DNA of 6,054 bases from Gemmatimonas sp. UBA2094 (GCA_002331565.1 DCZC01000143.1:1-6054), one strand, 5' to 3'. Shown: positions 1 through 6,004, counted from the stretch's first letter. Numbers and translations: made by a program. The notes: generated from the sequence alone by a model not told the origin.

Positions 1-496
1 CCGCGTGCCCGGCAGTGCCGGCCAGTCCGGTGAGCGCCAACGCGCCCTCGCGAGCGTCCGCCGCTCCCCCGTCGGCCAATCGGCGCACCGTCTCGAGCAG
101 TTCGCCCAGTCGTTCGGCCGCCACCGCGTTCGCCCGCTGCTTGCGTACCTTGCCGAACGCCGCCCGGAATCGCTCGCCGTCCACCGGCTTGAGCACGTAG
201 TCCACGGCGTGCACGTCGAACGCCCGCTGGGCGTGCTCGTCGTAGGCCGTCACGAACAGCACCATCGGCGCGCGGCCGCCCTCGAGTTCGCGCAACACGC
301 CGAACCCATCGAGCCCGGGCATCTGCACGTCGAGACACACGAGATCGGGCTGCAGTTCGCGGATCATCATCACCGCCTCGTGTCCCGACTCGGCTTCGCC
401 GACGATGTCCACGTCGGCCTCGTTTTGCAGCAAGCGGCGAACGCGTTGGCGCGCCAGCGACTCGTCATCGACAATGAGTACTCGCACTCGTAGCAT
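1..496 (-). CDS. LytTR-type response regulator, N-terminal receiver part (cut by window edge)
   Basis: Two-component response regulator that is phosphorylated by a histidine kinase in the cytoplasm and then normally binds DNA. The visible 165 residues start MLRVRVLIVDDESLARQ and contain a full receiver domain (about residues 3-120). The acidic pair is D10/D11, the phosphoacceptor is D56 (in CLDVQMPGLDG), the switch Thr is T83 (FVTAYDEHA) and the conserved Lys is K103 (VDYVLKPV). The AFDVHAVDYVLKPV block is typical of the LytTR/AlgR class. A charged linker follows, and the frame runs open off the left edge, so the DNA-binding domain is not visible; LytTR is inferred from the receiver style and the LytS-type partner. 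The ATG at 496 has the best ribosome-binding site in the window (GGAGG, 4 nt upstream). The gene is divergent from the sensor kinase at 785. Confidence 0.93.
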   Translation of the reverse strand, partial: MLRVRVLIVDDESLARQRVRRLLQNEADVDIVGEAESGHEAVMMIRELQPDLVCLDVQMPGLDGFGVLRELEGGRAPMVLFVTAYDEHAQRAFDVHAVDYVLKPVDGERFRAAFGKVRKQRANAVAAERLGELLETVRRLADGGAADAREGALALTGLAGTAGHA

Positions 497-498
497 CT

Positions 499-505
499 CC
501 CCTCC
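499..505 (-). promoter_or_regulatory. Shine-Dalgarno site of the response regulator
   Basis: On the minus strand this reads GGAGGGG, followed by AG and then the ATG at 496. It is the only clear Shine-Dalgarno sequence in front of a gene in this window, and it fixes the start of the response regulator. Confidence 0.75.
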
Positions 506-556
506 AGTTGACTGTCGACGCTCGCCGAGCGGTCACGTCGGGAGGCACGACATGAC
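505..556. promoter_or_regulatory. cluster of adjacent inverted repeats upstream of the response regulator
   Basis: Four short inverted repeats lie end to end. They are CAGT-TG-ACTG (505-514), GTCGAC (514-519), CGCTCG-C-CGAGCG (519-531, perfect 6-bp arms) and GTCACGTCG / CGACATGAC (532-540 and 548-556, 8 of 9 pairs, 7-nt spacer). They begin 9 bp upstream of the regulator's ATG, where its 5' leader or promoter must lie. They could be operator sites, for example for autoregulation, or an mRNA leader structure. Short palindromes arise easily by chance in GC-rich DNA, so the function is unproven. I found no convincing -35/-10 pair here for the minus strand. Confidence 0.3.
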
Positions 557-682
557 GGCAAGCCGGCCTCACCGGACCAACGTGAACACGCCACGCACGG
601 TTGCAGAACGTCGACACCGGAACACTTGCACCGAAGTCGCATCGGCGGAAGTGCAGCCCCGCGGCAACGTGCGTCACTTTCG

Positions 683-693
683 TGTACTGTACA
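683..693. promoter_or_regulatory. TGTAC-T-GTACA palindrome in the divergent kinase/regulator intergenic region
   Basis: An 11-bp perfect palindrome (TGTAC, central T, GTACA) sits about 90 bp upstream of the kinase ATG. It lies in one of the few AT-richer patches of the 288-bp intergenic region 497-784. TACTGT at 685-690 could serve as a weak -10 element on the plus strand, but no good -35 element is seen. It may be an operator or part of the kinase promoter. The rest of 497-784 has no credible gene. It also carries CACCG-type words at 570, 615 and 629, which may be chance. Confidence 0.3.
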
Positions 694-784
694 TCATTCG
701 CCAGGCAGAACTCCGGCGCCACGAGTCGAGGTGCGCACCGGCCAGCCTGCGATTCGTCGCACTCCCACGCGTTTCGTCGCTTCC

Positions 785-1930
785 ATGACCGCTTCGTCAC
801 ACCCACTCACCATCGCCGACGAGGGCGCACGCCTGCGGCGCCTCACGCGCATCCTGTTCGCCATCGTCTGGGTCATCCCGTCCGGGCTGGCGGCCCTGCA
901 GTTGACGGTCGTGGGCGACGCGTCCGGCACGCACTACGGCATCGGCACCTCCCTCCTTTGGCAGGGGTCGGCCTGGATGCTCTGGGGGCTGTGGTCGCAG
1001 CTCGTGCTCACGCTGGTCGATCGGGTAAAGCTCGATACCGCCCGGGTGCTGCCGTGGCTGTCGATCCACGCCGGCATGACGGTCATCATCAGCGCCGCCA
1101 ACGTCCTGGCGATTGCTTGGCTCGATCACGTCTTTGGTGCGATGGGTCAGGTCACCAGCTACGCCTTCGCGCTGCGCGTCGTGCTGGTGAATCATCTCGA
1201 CATTCAGGTGGTGCTCTACTGGGCCGTGCTTGGCGCCGCGTACATGGTGGAGTTCGTGCGGCGGTATCGCGAACGCGATCGCGCCGCGGCCGAACTCGAA
1301 CAGAAGCTCGCGCGCACCCAGCTGGAAGCACTGCGCATGCAGCTCAATCCGCATTTCCTCTTCAACGCGCTCAACTCGGTTGCCGAGCTGATGGAAATGG
1401 ATGTGCAGGAGGCGCAACGCACGCTCATCCGCGTGAGCGATCTGCTGCGCCTGTCGCTGCGCTCCGCCGGCCAGTCGCTGATTCCGGTGTGGCAGGAAAT
1501 CGAGCTGGTGGAACTCTACCTGCAGATCGCGCGCGTGCGGTATGGCAGCGGACTCGCGGTGGACATCGACGTGGATCCCAATGCGGTCGATCTTCTGGTC
1601 CCAAGTTTCCTGCTGCAGCCGATCGTGGAGAACGCGCTCAAGCACGGGCTCGCGCCGGGACACCCCGATCAGTCGATCACCGTGCGACTCGCGCGGGCGG
1701 GCAGCAGCCTCGAGATCGTGGTGGAGGACAACGGCAAGGGACTCGATGGCCTCCTCACCACCAGCGGCCGGTTTCTCGCGACCGTCCCGTCCGTCGACGG
1801 ACTGGGCATCGGCCTCACGAACACCCGGTCACGTCTCGCCATGCTGTACGGTGACCGCTATGCGTTCCGCATGAGCAATCAGGCCGGTGGCGGATGCCGG
1901 GTGGACATCCGCCTGCCGGTTACGAGCTGA
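785..1930 (+). CDS. LytS/YehU-type membrane sensor histidine kinase
   Basis: Membrane sensor kinase of 381 residues that should autophosphorylate on His and pass the phosphate to the divergent response regulator. The N-terminal part has four hydrophobic segments (about residues 22-43, 57-78, 89-113 and 139-158) and no large extracytoplasmic domain. A charged helix follows (RRYRERDRAAAELEQKLART), then the His_kinase (PF06580-type) box QLNPHFLFNALNSV with phosphoacceptor H190. The ATPase domain shows the N box VENALKHG (N283), the G1 box VEDNGKG (313-319) and the G2 box GIGLTNTRSRL (from 341). These are hallmarks of the LytS/YehU family. ATG 785 is chosen because the protein starts sensibly just before the first membrane segment. 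The frame is open back to a TTG at 626, but that extension is not protein-like. No Shine-Dalgarno is visible. The stimulus cannot be told from the sequence. Confidence 0.94.
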   Translation: MTASSHPLTIADEGARLRRLTRILFAIVWVIPSGLAALQLTVVGDASGTHYGIGTSLLWQGSAWMLWGLWSQLVLTLVDRVKLDTARVLPWLSIHAGMTVIISAANVLAIAWLDHVFGAMGQVTSYAFALRVVLVNHLDIQVVLYWAVLGAAYMVEFVRRYRERDRAAAELEQKLARTQLEALRMQLNPHFLFNALNSVAELMEMDVQEAQRTLIRVSDLLRLSLRSAGQSLIPVWQEIELVELYLQIARVRYGSGLAVDIDVDPNAVDLLVPSFLLQPIVENALKHGLAPGHPDQSITVRLARAGSSLEIVVEDNGKGLDGLLTTSGRFLATVPSVDGLGIGLTNTRSRLAMLYGDRYAFRMSNQAGGGCRVDIRLPVTS

Positions 1931-1935
1931 CCGGC

Positions 1936-1975
1936 GCGTCCGCGTCCGAGCGGCACTGAGTGACTTACCGGACGC
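1936..1975. terminator. weak hairpin in the convergent gap between kinase and acyl-CoA dehydrogenase
   Basis: The 57-bp gap between two converging genes contains GCGTCCG twice (1936-1942 and 1942-1948). Either copy can pair over 7 bp with CGGACGC at 1969-1975. The place is right for a bidirectional terminator, but there is no T tract on either side and the loop is long (20 or 26 nt), so this is a weak call. Confidence 0.25.
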
Positions 1976-1987
1976 CTGACACGAGTA

Positions 1988-3187
1988 TCACACGAACGCC
2001 GAGTGTCCCGTGACCGCCCGCCCCACGATCATCGTGTTGATTTCGTTCGAACCTTCGTAACTGTAAATCGCCTCGGCGTCGGCGAAGAGACGCGCCACGT
2101 GATACTCGAGCAGAATGCCGTTGCCTCCGAGCGCCTCGCGGGCCAGCGCGACGGTCTCGCGGCACTTCGCCGCGCAGAATTGCTTCGCCAGCGCCGACAG
2201 CTCGTCCTTGGGGCCGAGCCGGTCCTGCAGCTCCGACGCGCGCAGCGCGAGGCCGATCATCGCCGTGACGTTGCCCAGCATCTTCACCAGCATGTTCTGC
2301 ACGAGCTGGTAGCTCGCGATGGGCTTGCCGAACTGCATGCGTTCCCCGGCATAGCGCAGCGCGTACTCGTACGCGCCCATCGCGCATCCCACGCCCTGCC
2401 AGGCGGTGCCGCAGCGCGCGGTTACCAGTACCCGCTGAGTGTCCGCGAAGCTGCGCGCGTTCTGCAACCGGTCGGCTTCGGCCACCCGCACGTCACGCAT
2501 CGTGATGAGACCGTTGTGCACGGTACGCTGCGCGATCTTGCCCTGCATCATCTCCGCCGAGTACCCGGGCAGTGATGTCCGCACAAGGAATCCCTTCACC
2601 GCCTGATCGGCTTCGTCGCGGGCCCATATCACCACCACGTCGCACCAGGTGGCGTTGCCGATCCACTTTTTCTGCCCGTTCAGCACCCAGCTGTCGCCCT
2701 CGCGGCGGCAGGTGGTGGTGAGGCCGCGCGCGACGCCAGAGCCCACGTCCGGCTCGGTGAGCCCGAAGGCGCCCACGATGTCCCAGCGCCGCATCGGCGG
2801 CAGCCATTCCGCCTTCTGGGCCTCCGAGCCGCACAGGGCGATGGAGCCCATGCACAGTCCGGCATGCACACCGAAAAACGTCGCGAGCGAGGGGTCGACC
2901 CGCGCGAACTCCATGCTCAGCAGGCCGTCGGAGATGGTGGCATGCGCCGCGTGTTCCGGCGTGTATTTGCCCTGCAGCAGGTCCAGCTCCTTCATGCGCG
3001 ACACGAGATACTCGCGCGGAAACTCGGCCCGTTCCCAGTACCCGTTGGCTCGAGGCTCCCACTCCTCGCTCATGAACTGCCGCAGCTTCAGCCGCTCCGC
3101 GTTGATGTCGTCGGGAACGGTGGCAAACCAGTCGTAGAAGTCGCTGGTGGTGATGGGAGCGCGGGCACGGGACACGGCAAGTCTCAT
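1988..3187 (-). CDS. acyl-CoA dehydrogenase, glutaryl-CoA dehydrogenase/ACX4-like branch
   Basis: FAD-dependent acyl-CoA dehydrogenase of 399 residues, which oxidises an acyl-CoA thioester to the 2-enoyl-CoA in the cytoplasm. The length is normal and all domains are present: a helical N-terminal part, the flavin-contacting FGLTEPDVGSG (141-151), the middle beta domain with NGQKKWIGNAT (170-180), then RMQFGKPIASYQLVQ (283-297), GGNGI (354-358) and the catalytic-base segment YSYEGSNEIN, with E378 in the position used by glutaryl-CoA dehydrogenase. The C-terminal style (EYHVARL, VGRAVTG) is that of the glutaryl-CoA dehydrogenase branch. However, the glutarate-binding Arg and Ser of that enzyme (human Arg94/Ser98) appear as A102 and G106. 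A short- or branched-chain substrate, as in plant ACX4, is more likely. ATG 3187 is chosen over the upstream in-frame start at 3418, which would run into rsuA. No partner gene (ETF, CoA transferase) is adjacent. Confidence 0.94.
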   Translation of the reverse strand: MRLAVSRARAPITTSDFYDWFATVPDDINAERLKLRQFMSEEWEPRANGYWERAEFPREYLVSRMKELDLLQGKYTPEHAAHATISDGLLSMEFARVDPSLATFFGVHAGLCMGSIALCGSEAQKAEWLPPMRRWDIVGAFGLTEPDVGSGVARGLTTTCRREGDSWVLNGQKKWIGNATWCDVVVIWARDEADQAVKGFLVRTSLPGYSAEMMQGKIAQRTVHNGLITMRDVRVAEADRLQNARSFADTQRVLVTARCGTAWQGVGCAMGAYEYALRYAGERMQFGKPIASYQLVQNMLVKMLGNVTAMIGLALRASELQDRLGPKDELSALAKQFCAAKCRETVALAREALGGNGILLEYHVARLFADAEAIYSYEGSNEINTMIVGRAVTGHSAFV

Positions 3188-3267
3188 GGAAACACTGCGA
3201 CCGGATCGCAGGCGGCGGGACGCAAGGGCGGGGAGCATGGGCGGGAAGCCGAATGCCTCCCGGTTCG

Positions 3268-3273
3268 AGTATA
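3268..3273 (-). promoter_or_regulatory. -10 element TATACT, candidate promoter of the acyl-CoA dehydrogenase gene
   Basis: The minus strand reads TATACT here, overlapping the plus-strand TATAAT of rsuA. Transcription would start near 3261 and give a leader of about 75 nt to the ATG at 3187. No good -35 hexamer is seen at the expected distance, so the call rests on the -10 match and its position between divergent genes. Confidence 0.4.
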
Positions 3274-3275
3274 AT
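3270..3275 (+). promoter_or_regulatory. -10 element TATAAT, candidate promoter of rsuA
   Basis: A perfect sigma70-type TATAAT stands in a very GC-rich surrounding, upstream of rsuA. The start of transcription would be near 3282, leaving about 50 nt before GTG 3333. The -35 region (around 3247-3253) does not match TTGACA. If this promoter is used, the upstream in-frame ATGs at 3147 and 3237 cannot be the start of rsuA from it. Confidence 0.5.
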
Positions 3276-3332
3276 GCGACAGAGGGCGCGCCTGCTCCCG
3301 GCGCCCCGCTTCCGCCCCCTGCCCCGGCTCCG

Positions 3333-4061
3333 GTGTCCCTGGCCCGCATGCTGTCGAAACTTGGATACGGTACGCGCAAGGACGCCGAGCGTCTGCTTGC
3401 GGCGCGCCGCGTCGCCACGGTGGGCGGTACGGTGCTGTGCGACGGAGACCGGGCCGCGCATCACGATATCCGGGTGGACGGCGAGCCGCTCGACCCGATG
3501 CCGGGCAGCGTGGTACTGCTGCACAAGCCGGTGGGGTACGTGTGTTCCACCAGCGACCGGCCACCGCTGGTGTACGATCTCTTGCCGTCGCGATTTCCGC
3601 AGCGCGACCCGGTGATGGCGCCTGTGGGCCGGTTGGATGCCGACACCTCCGGGCTGCTGCTGCTGACCGACGACGGCGCCCTCAATCACCAACTCACCTC
3701 ACCGCGCTGGCACCTCCCCAAGTGCTACGAGGTGACACTCGCCGAATCGCTGCGTGGCGACGAGCCCGCGCGCTTCGCGGCCGGCACGCTCATGCTGCAG
3801 GGGGAGCGTACGCCGCTGCTGCCGGCCACGCTCGACGTCGTGGACGAACGCCGCGCGCGGCTCATCATTCACGAAGGGCGCTACCACCAGGTGCGGCGCA
3901 TGTTCGCCGCCGTCGGCAACCACGTCACCTCCCTGCAGCGCATCTCGTTCGGCCCACTCACGCTTGGAGCACTTCCCGCGGGCCACTGGCGTGTGCTCAC
4001 CGATGACGAGGTGGCCAGGCTGCGCGACGCGGTGCGCGACGCAAAGGCCGCAAAGCGCTAG
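3333..4061 (+). CDS. rsuA: 16S rRNA pseudouridine-516 synthase RsuA
   Basis: Cytoplasmic enzyme that isomerises U516 of 16S rRNA to pseudouridine during small-subunit assembly. The 242-residue protein begins with an S4 RNA-binding domain (SLARMLSKLGYGTRKDAERL). The catalytic domain follows, with LHKPVGYVCST, the active-site motif GRLDADTSGLLLLTDDG (catalytic Asp at residue 102) and the C-terminal EGRYHQVRRMFAAVGNHV. The KPxGYVCST and EGRYHQV-RMFAAVGNHV wording is closer to RsuA than to RluB or RluE. GTG 3333 is chosen because it gives a normal RsuA N-terminus, places the catalytic Asp at 102 as in E. coli RsuA (from memory), and lies downstream of the TATAAT at 3270. Alternatives are ATG 3237, which adds a Pro/Ala-rich tail of 32 residues, and ATG 3348. 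No Shine-Dalgarno is visible. The stop codon overlaps that of the converging tlpA-like gene. Confidence 0.92.
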   Translation: MSLARMLSKLGYGTRKDAERLLAARRVATVGGTVLCDGDRAAHHDIRVDGEPLDPMPGSVVLLHKPVGYVCSTSDRPPLVYDLLPSRFPQRDPVMAPVGRLDADTSGLLLLTDDGALNHQLTSPRWHLPKCYEVTLAESLRGDEPARFAAGTLMLQGERTPLLPATLDVVDERRARLIIHEGRYHQVRRMFAAVGNHVTSLQRISFGPLTLGALPAGHWRVLTDDEVARLRDAVRDAKAAKR

Positions 4062-4669
4062 CGACCCAGCGGCTCCGCAAGCAGACGACGGATCGCCGGC
4101 CGCAGCGTGAGCGGGCCCACCGGGCCCATCACTGCATGGCGAACCACGCCTGACTTGTCCACGAGAAAGCTTGTGGGATAGCCGCGCACGCCGCCGAAGG
4201 CGTCGATCACGTCGCCGCGTACGATCGCCACCGGATACGTGATGCCACGCTCGGCGAGAAAGGCGTCCACGGCCTCGGCGGGGCCACGATCGACCGACAG
4301 GCCGAGCATCACGAGCCCTTCCGCCGCGTACGCATCGGCCAACTGCTGCAGCGCCGGCATCTCGGCGCGACAGGGCGGGCACCACGTGGCCCAGACATTC
4401 ACGAAGACGACGCGACCGCGCAGAGTGTCAGCCGTGATGGTGCGCCCGTCACGCGTAGTCACCGCATACGCCGGTACCCGGCGTTCCCGTGCGGGGGCAC
4501 CGATGAGGGCTTCCACGTGGGGCCAGCAGCGCGGGGCCGCCCAAACGAGCACCGCCGCCGTGAACACATTCGAGAGCGTGAGCCACCGCGGTAACCAGCG
4601 GGGCCGCCATGACGCCGCCCGCGCGTCACCGGCGGCGGGCGTCTCCCCCTCCGGCCCTGCCTCAGGCAC
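4058..4669 (-). CDS. membrane-anchored TlpA/ResA-like thioredoxin
   Basis: Thiol-disulfide oxidoreductase of 203 residues, expected to be held in the inner membrane with its thioredoxin domain on the outer face. A basic, Trp-rich segment (residues 21-30) is followed by one short hydrophobic stretch (about 31-47) as the anchor. The thioredoxin fold runs from about residue 66 to the end. It has the active site WATWCPPCRAEMP (C97 and C100) and the cis-proline loop GYPTSFLVD (P165). WCPPC is usual for the TlpA/ResA/CcmG group, which reduces apocytochrome c or other periplasmic disulfides. No cytochrome c maturation gene is nearby, so the substrate is open. The start is GTG 4669, inside the last codons of rsmC with an 8-bp overlap, suggesting an operon with translational coupling. 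No other in-frame ATG exists upstream of the domain. The TAG stop shares CTAG with the rsuA stop. Confidence 0.93.
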   Translation of the reverse strand: MPEAGPEGETPAAGDARAASWRPRWLPRWLTLSNVFTAAVLVWAAPRCWPHVEALIGAPARERRVPAYAVTTRDGRTITADTLRGRVVFVNVWATWCPPCRAEMPALQQLADAYAAEGLVMLGLSVDRGPAEAVDAFLAERGITYPVAIVRGDVIDAFGGVRGYPTSFLVDKSGVVRHAVMGPVGPLTLRPAIRRLLAEPLGR

Positions 4670-5867
4670 GTCGCACGCCGCCGATCACCTTGAACCGGCG
4701 GCCGTCGTGCGCCGTGAGGACTTCGCCGAAACATTCGCCGATGAGCCGCTCGTAGGGCAGCGTGCGGTTGGCCACGAGGTACAGGCGGCCGCCCGGCGTG
4801 AGATGCCGGTAGGCCTGCTCGATGAAGGCGCGCGGGATGGCCAGCTCCGTACCCTTGCCGAGGTGGAACGGCGGGTTGCTCACCACCACATCCACGCGGG
4901 CGTCGGCCCCCGCCGACGCCACGTCGCTCGCCCGTACTTCCACGTTGACGCTGCCAGCCTGCGCCGCCGAGCGCGTCGCGCAACGGACGGCGTCGGCATC
5001 CGCGTCGAGCATGAGGACGCGCCCCTGCGGCGACCAACGCGAAGCCGCGATTCCCAGAATGCCGGCGCCGCAGCCGAGGTCGATCACCGACTCGCCGTTC
5101 TCGATCCGCATCAGGTCGGCGAGGATGCCCGTGGCTTCGTCGACGTGCTCCCACGAGAACACGCCGGGGCGCGTACTTGCCACGAACCCGGTCTCGGCCA
5201 GTGTGACCGTCAACTCGTGAAAGTGATCGGCGTCGAGCCACGGATTGTCGAACACCGTGTCGTCGCCCGCCACGGCGCTGCGTTTCGTCGCCACCAGCAG
5301 GCGGCAGCCGCTGTGCTGGGCCGCGAGTTGTGCGTTGCCGAAAACCGATTCGAGCAGCTTGGCTGCCGGCTTCGCCCCCTCATCGTTGGCGCCGGCCAAC
5401 AGGCACGTGCCGCCGATGGCCAACGTGCGGAACGCTTCGGCGACGGCGAGCTGCACGCCGAGCTTGTCGGTGGCAATGCGGATGGTGACCAGCGCGCAGC
5501 TGTCGGGTGCGACGAACGGACTGGCGAGCGCCGCGTGGTGCACCATATGGGCCGCACCAGGCTGCGCGTCCAGCGTACGCCGGGTTGCCTCGGCGTTGGT
5601 GACGTACCGGTCGATCGCCGTCGGGGCGTAGCCCACGGCCTTCGCCACCGCCGGCACCCAGCCGTTGCCGCTGCCGAGGTGCAGCGAACGGTGGCCCGCC
5701 GAGGCGGAATGTTCGGCCACCGCCTCCGCGAGCATCGCCGACGGCGCATCGAGACCGCCGTGCGCGAACACCCCCGGCTTGGTGGCTACCGTGACAACGA
5801 GGTCGCCGGCCCGGGCCGGCCCCTGTTGCCATGTCTCGTACGGCGTTCTGCCGGTCGCGTCGTTCAT
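4662..5867 (-). CDS. rsmC: RsmC-type 16S rRNA guanine-N2 methyltransferase (two-domain)
   Basis: SAM-dependent methyltransferase of 401 residues, which in the RsmC family makes m2G1207 in 16S rRNA. It has two tandem class I methyltransferase folds. The C-terminal half is complete: TRPGVFSWEHVDEAT (from about 232), SAM motif I VIDLGCGAGILG (from 261) and the catalytic motif IV SNPPFH (330-335), ending in GRRFKVIGG. The N-terminal half keeps a matching KPGVFAHGGLDAP (30-42) and LHLGSGNGW (62-70) but lacks an NPP[FY] motif, as expected for an inactive substrate-binding domain. RlmG is the main alternative. Start ATG 5867 (MNDATGRTPYETW) is chosen because the longer form from 5960 would begin inside the hairpin at 5957-5996 and adds a poorly protein-like stretch; ATG 5933 is a middle choice. 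No Shine-Dalgarno is seen. The gene is followed by the overlapping tlpA-like gene. Confidence 0.91.
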   Translation of the reverse strand: MNDATGRTPYETWQQGPARAGDLVVTVATKPGVFAHGGLDAPSAMLAEAVAEHSASAGHRSLHLGSGNGWVPAVAKAVGYAPTAIDRYVTNAEATRRTLDAQPGAAHMVHHAALASPFVAPDSCALVTIRIATDKLGVQLAVAEAFRTLAIGGTCLLAGANDEGAKPAAKLLESVFGNAQLAAQHSGCRLLVATKRSAVAGDDTVFDNPWLDADHFHELTVTLAETGFVASTRPGVFSWEHVDEATGILADLMRIENGESVIDLGCGAGILGIAASRWSPQGRVLMLDADADAVRCATRSAAQAGSVNVEVRASDVASAGADARVDVVVSNPPFHLGKGTELAIPRAFIEQAYRHLTPGGRLYLVANRTLPYERLIGECFGEVLTAHDGRRFKVIGGVRRA

Positions 5868-5956
5868 CGCTACAAGGTATCGGGTATCGTCGAGCGATTC
5901 AGGCTCATTCGCGAAGACCGGACATGCGTCCATGCTGTCTCGCGGTACGCAATACG

Positions 5957-5996
5957 ACAACGCCCCCGTGGCGAATGCACGCGACGGGGGCGTTGT
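5957..5996 (-). terminator. hairpin downstream of tRNA-Ile, probable terminator
   Basis: Arms 5957-5969 and 5984-5996 pair perfectly over 13 bp (ACAACGCCCCCGT / ACGGGGGCGTTGT). After one mismatch, 3 more base pairs close a 6-nt loop. The hairpin begins 9 nt after the 3' end of tRNA-Ile and lies between it and rsmC, both on the minus strand. It probably ends the tRNA transcript. The T tract is poor on both strands, so termination could be weak or could act in both directions. Confidence 0.6.
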
Positions 5997-6004
5997 GGTT
6001 TCAG

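Noticed and set aside
5..493. A plus-strand frame of 162 codons at the left edge
   Set aside because: It is the antisense of the response regulator receiver domain, whose D10/D11, D56, T83 and K103 are all in place on the minus strand.
570..635. CACCG words at 570, 615 and 629 as paired LytTR binding sites
   Set aside because: The words are short, the spacing is irregular (45 and 14 bp), and they do not match the usual LytTR repeat pattern well enough to call.
601..1854. A 417-codon open frame on the plus strand overlapping the kinase
   Set aside because: It is a shifted-frame shadow of the kinase with Arg/Ala/His-rich low-complexity sequence and no motif.
2493..3692. A 399-codon minus-strand frame spanning the dehydrogenase and rsuA
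   Set aside because: It crosses the divergent promoter region and two recognised genes in the wrong frames, and its composition is typical of a shadow frame.
4113..4127. GGGCCC-ACC-GGGCCC hairpin 52 nt after the rsuA stop, as a terminator
   Set aside because: It lies inside the tlpA-like coding sequence (MGPVGP codons), has a 3-nt loop and no T tract. It is more simply explained by GC-rich Gly-Pro codons.
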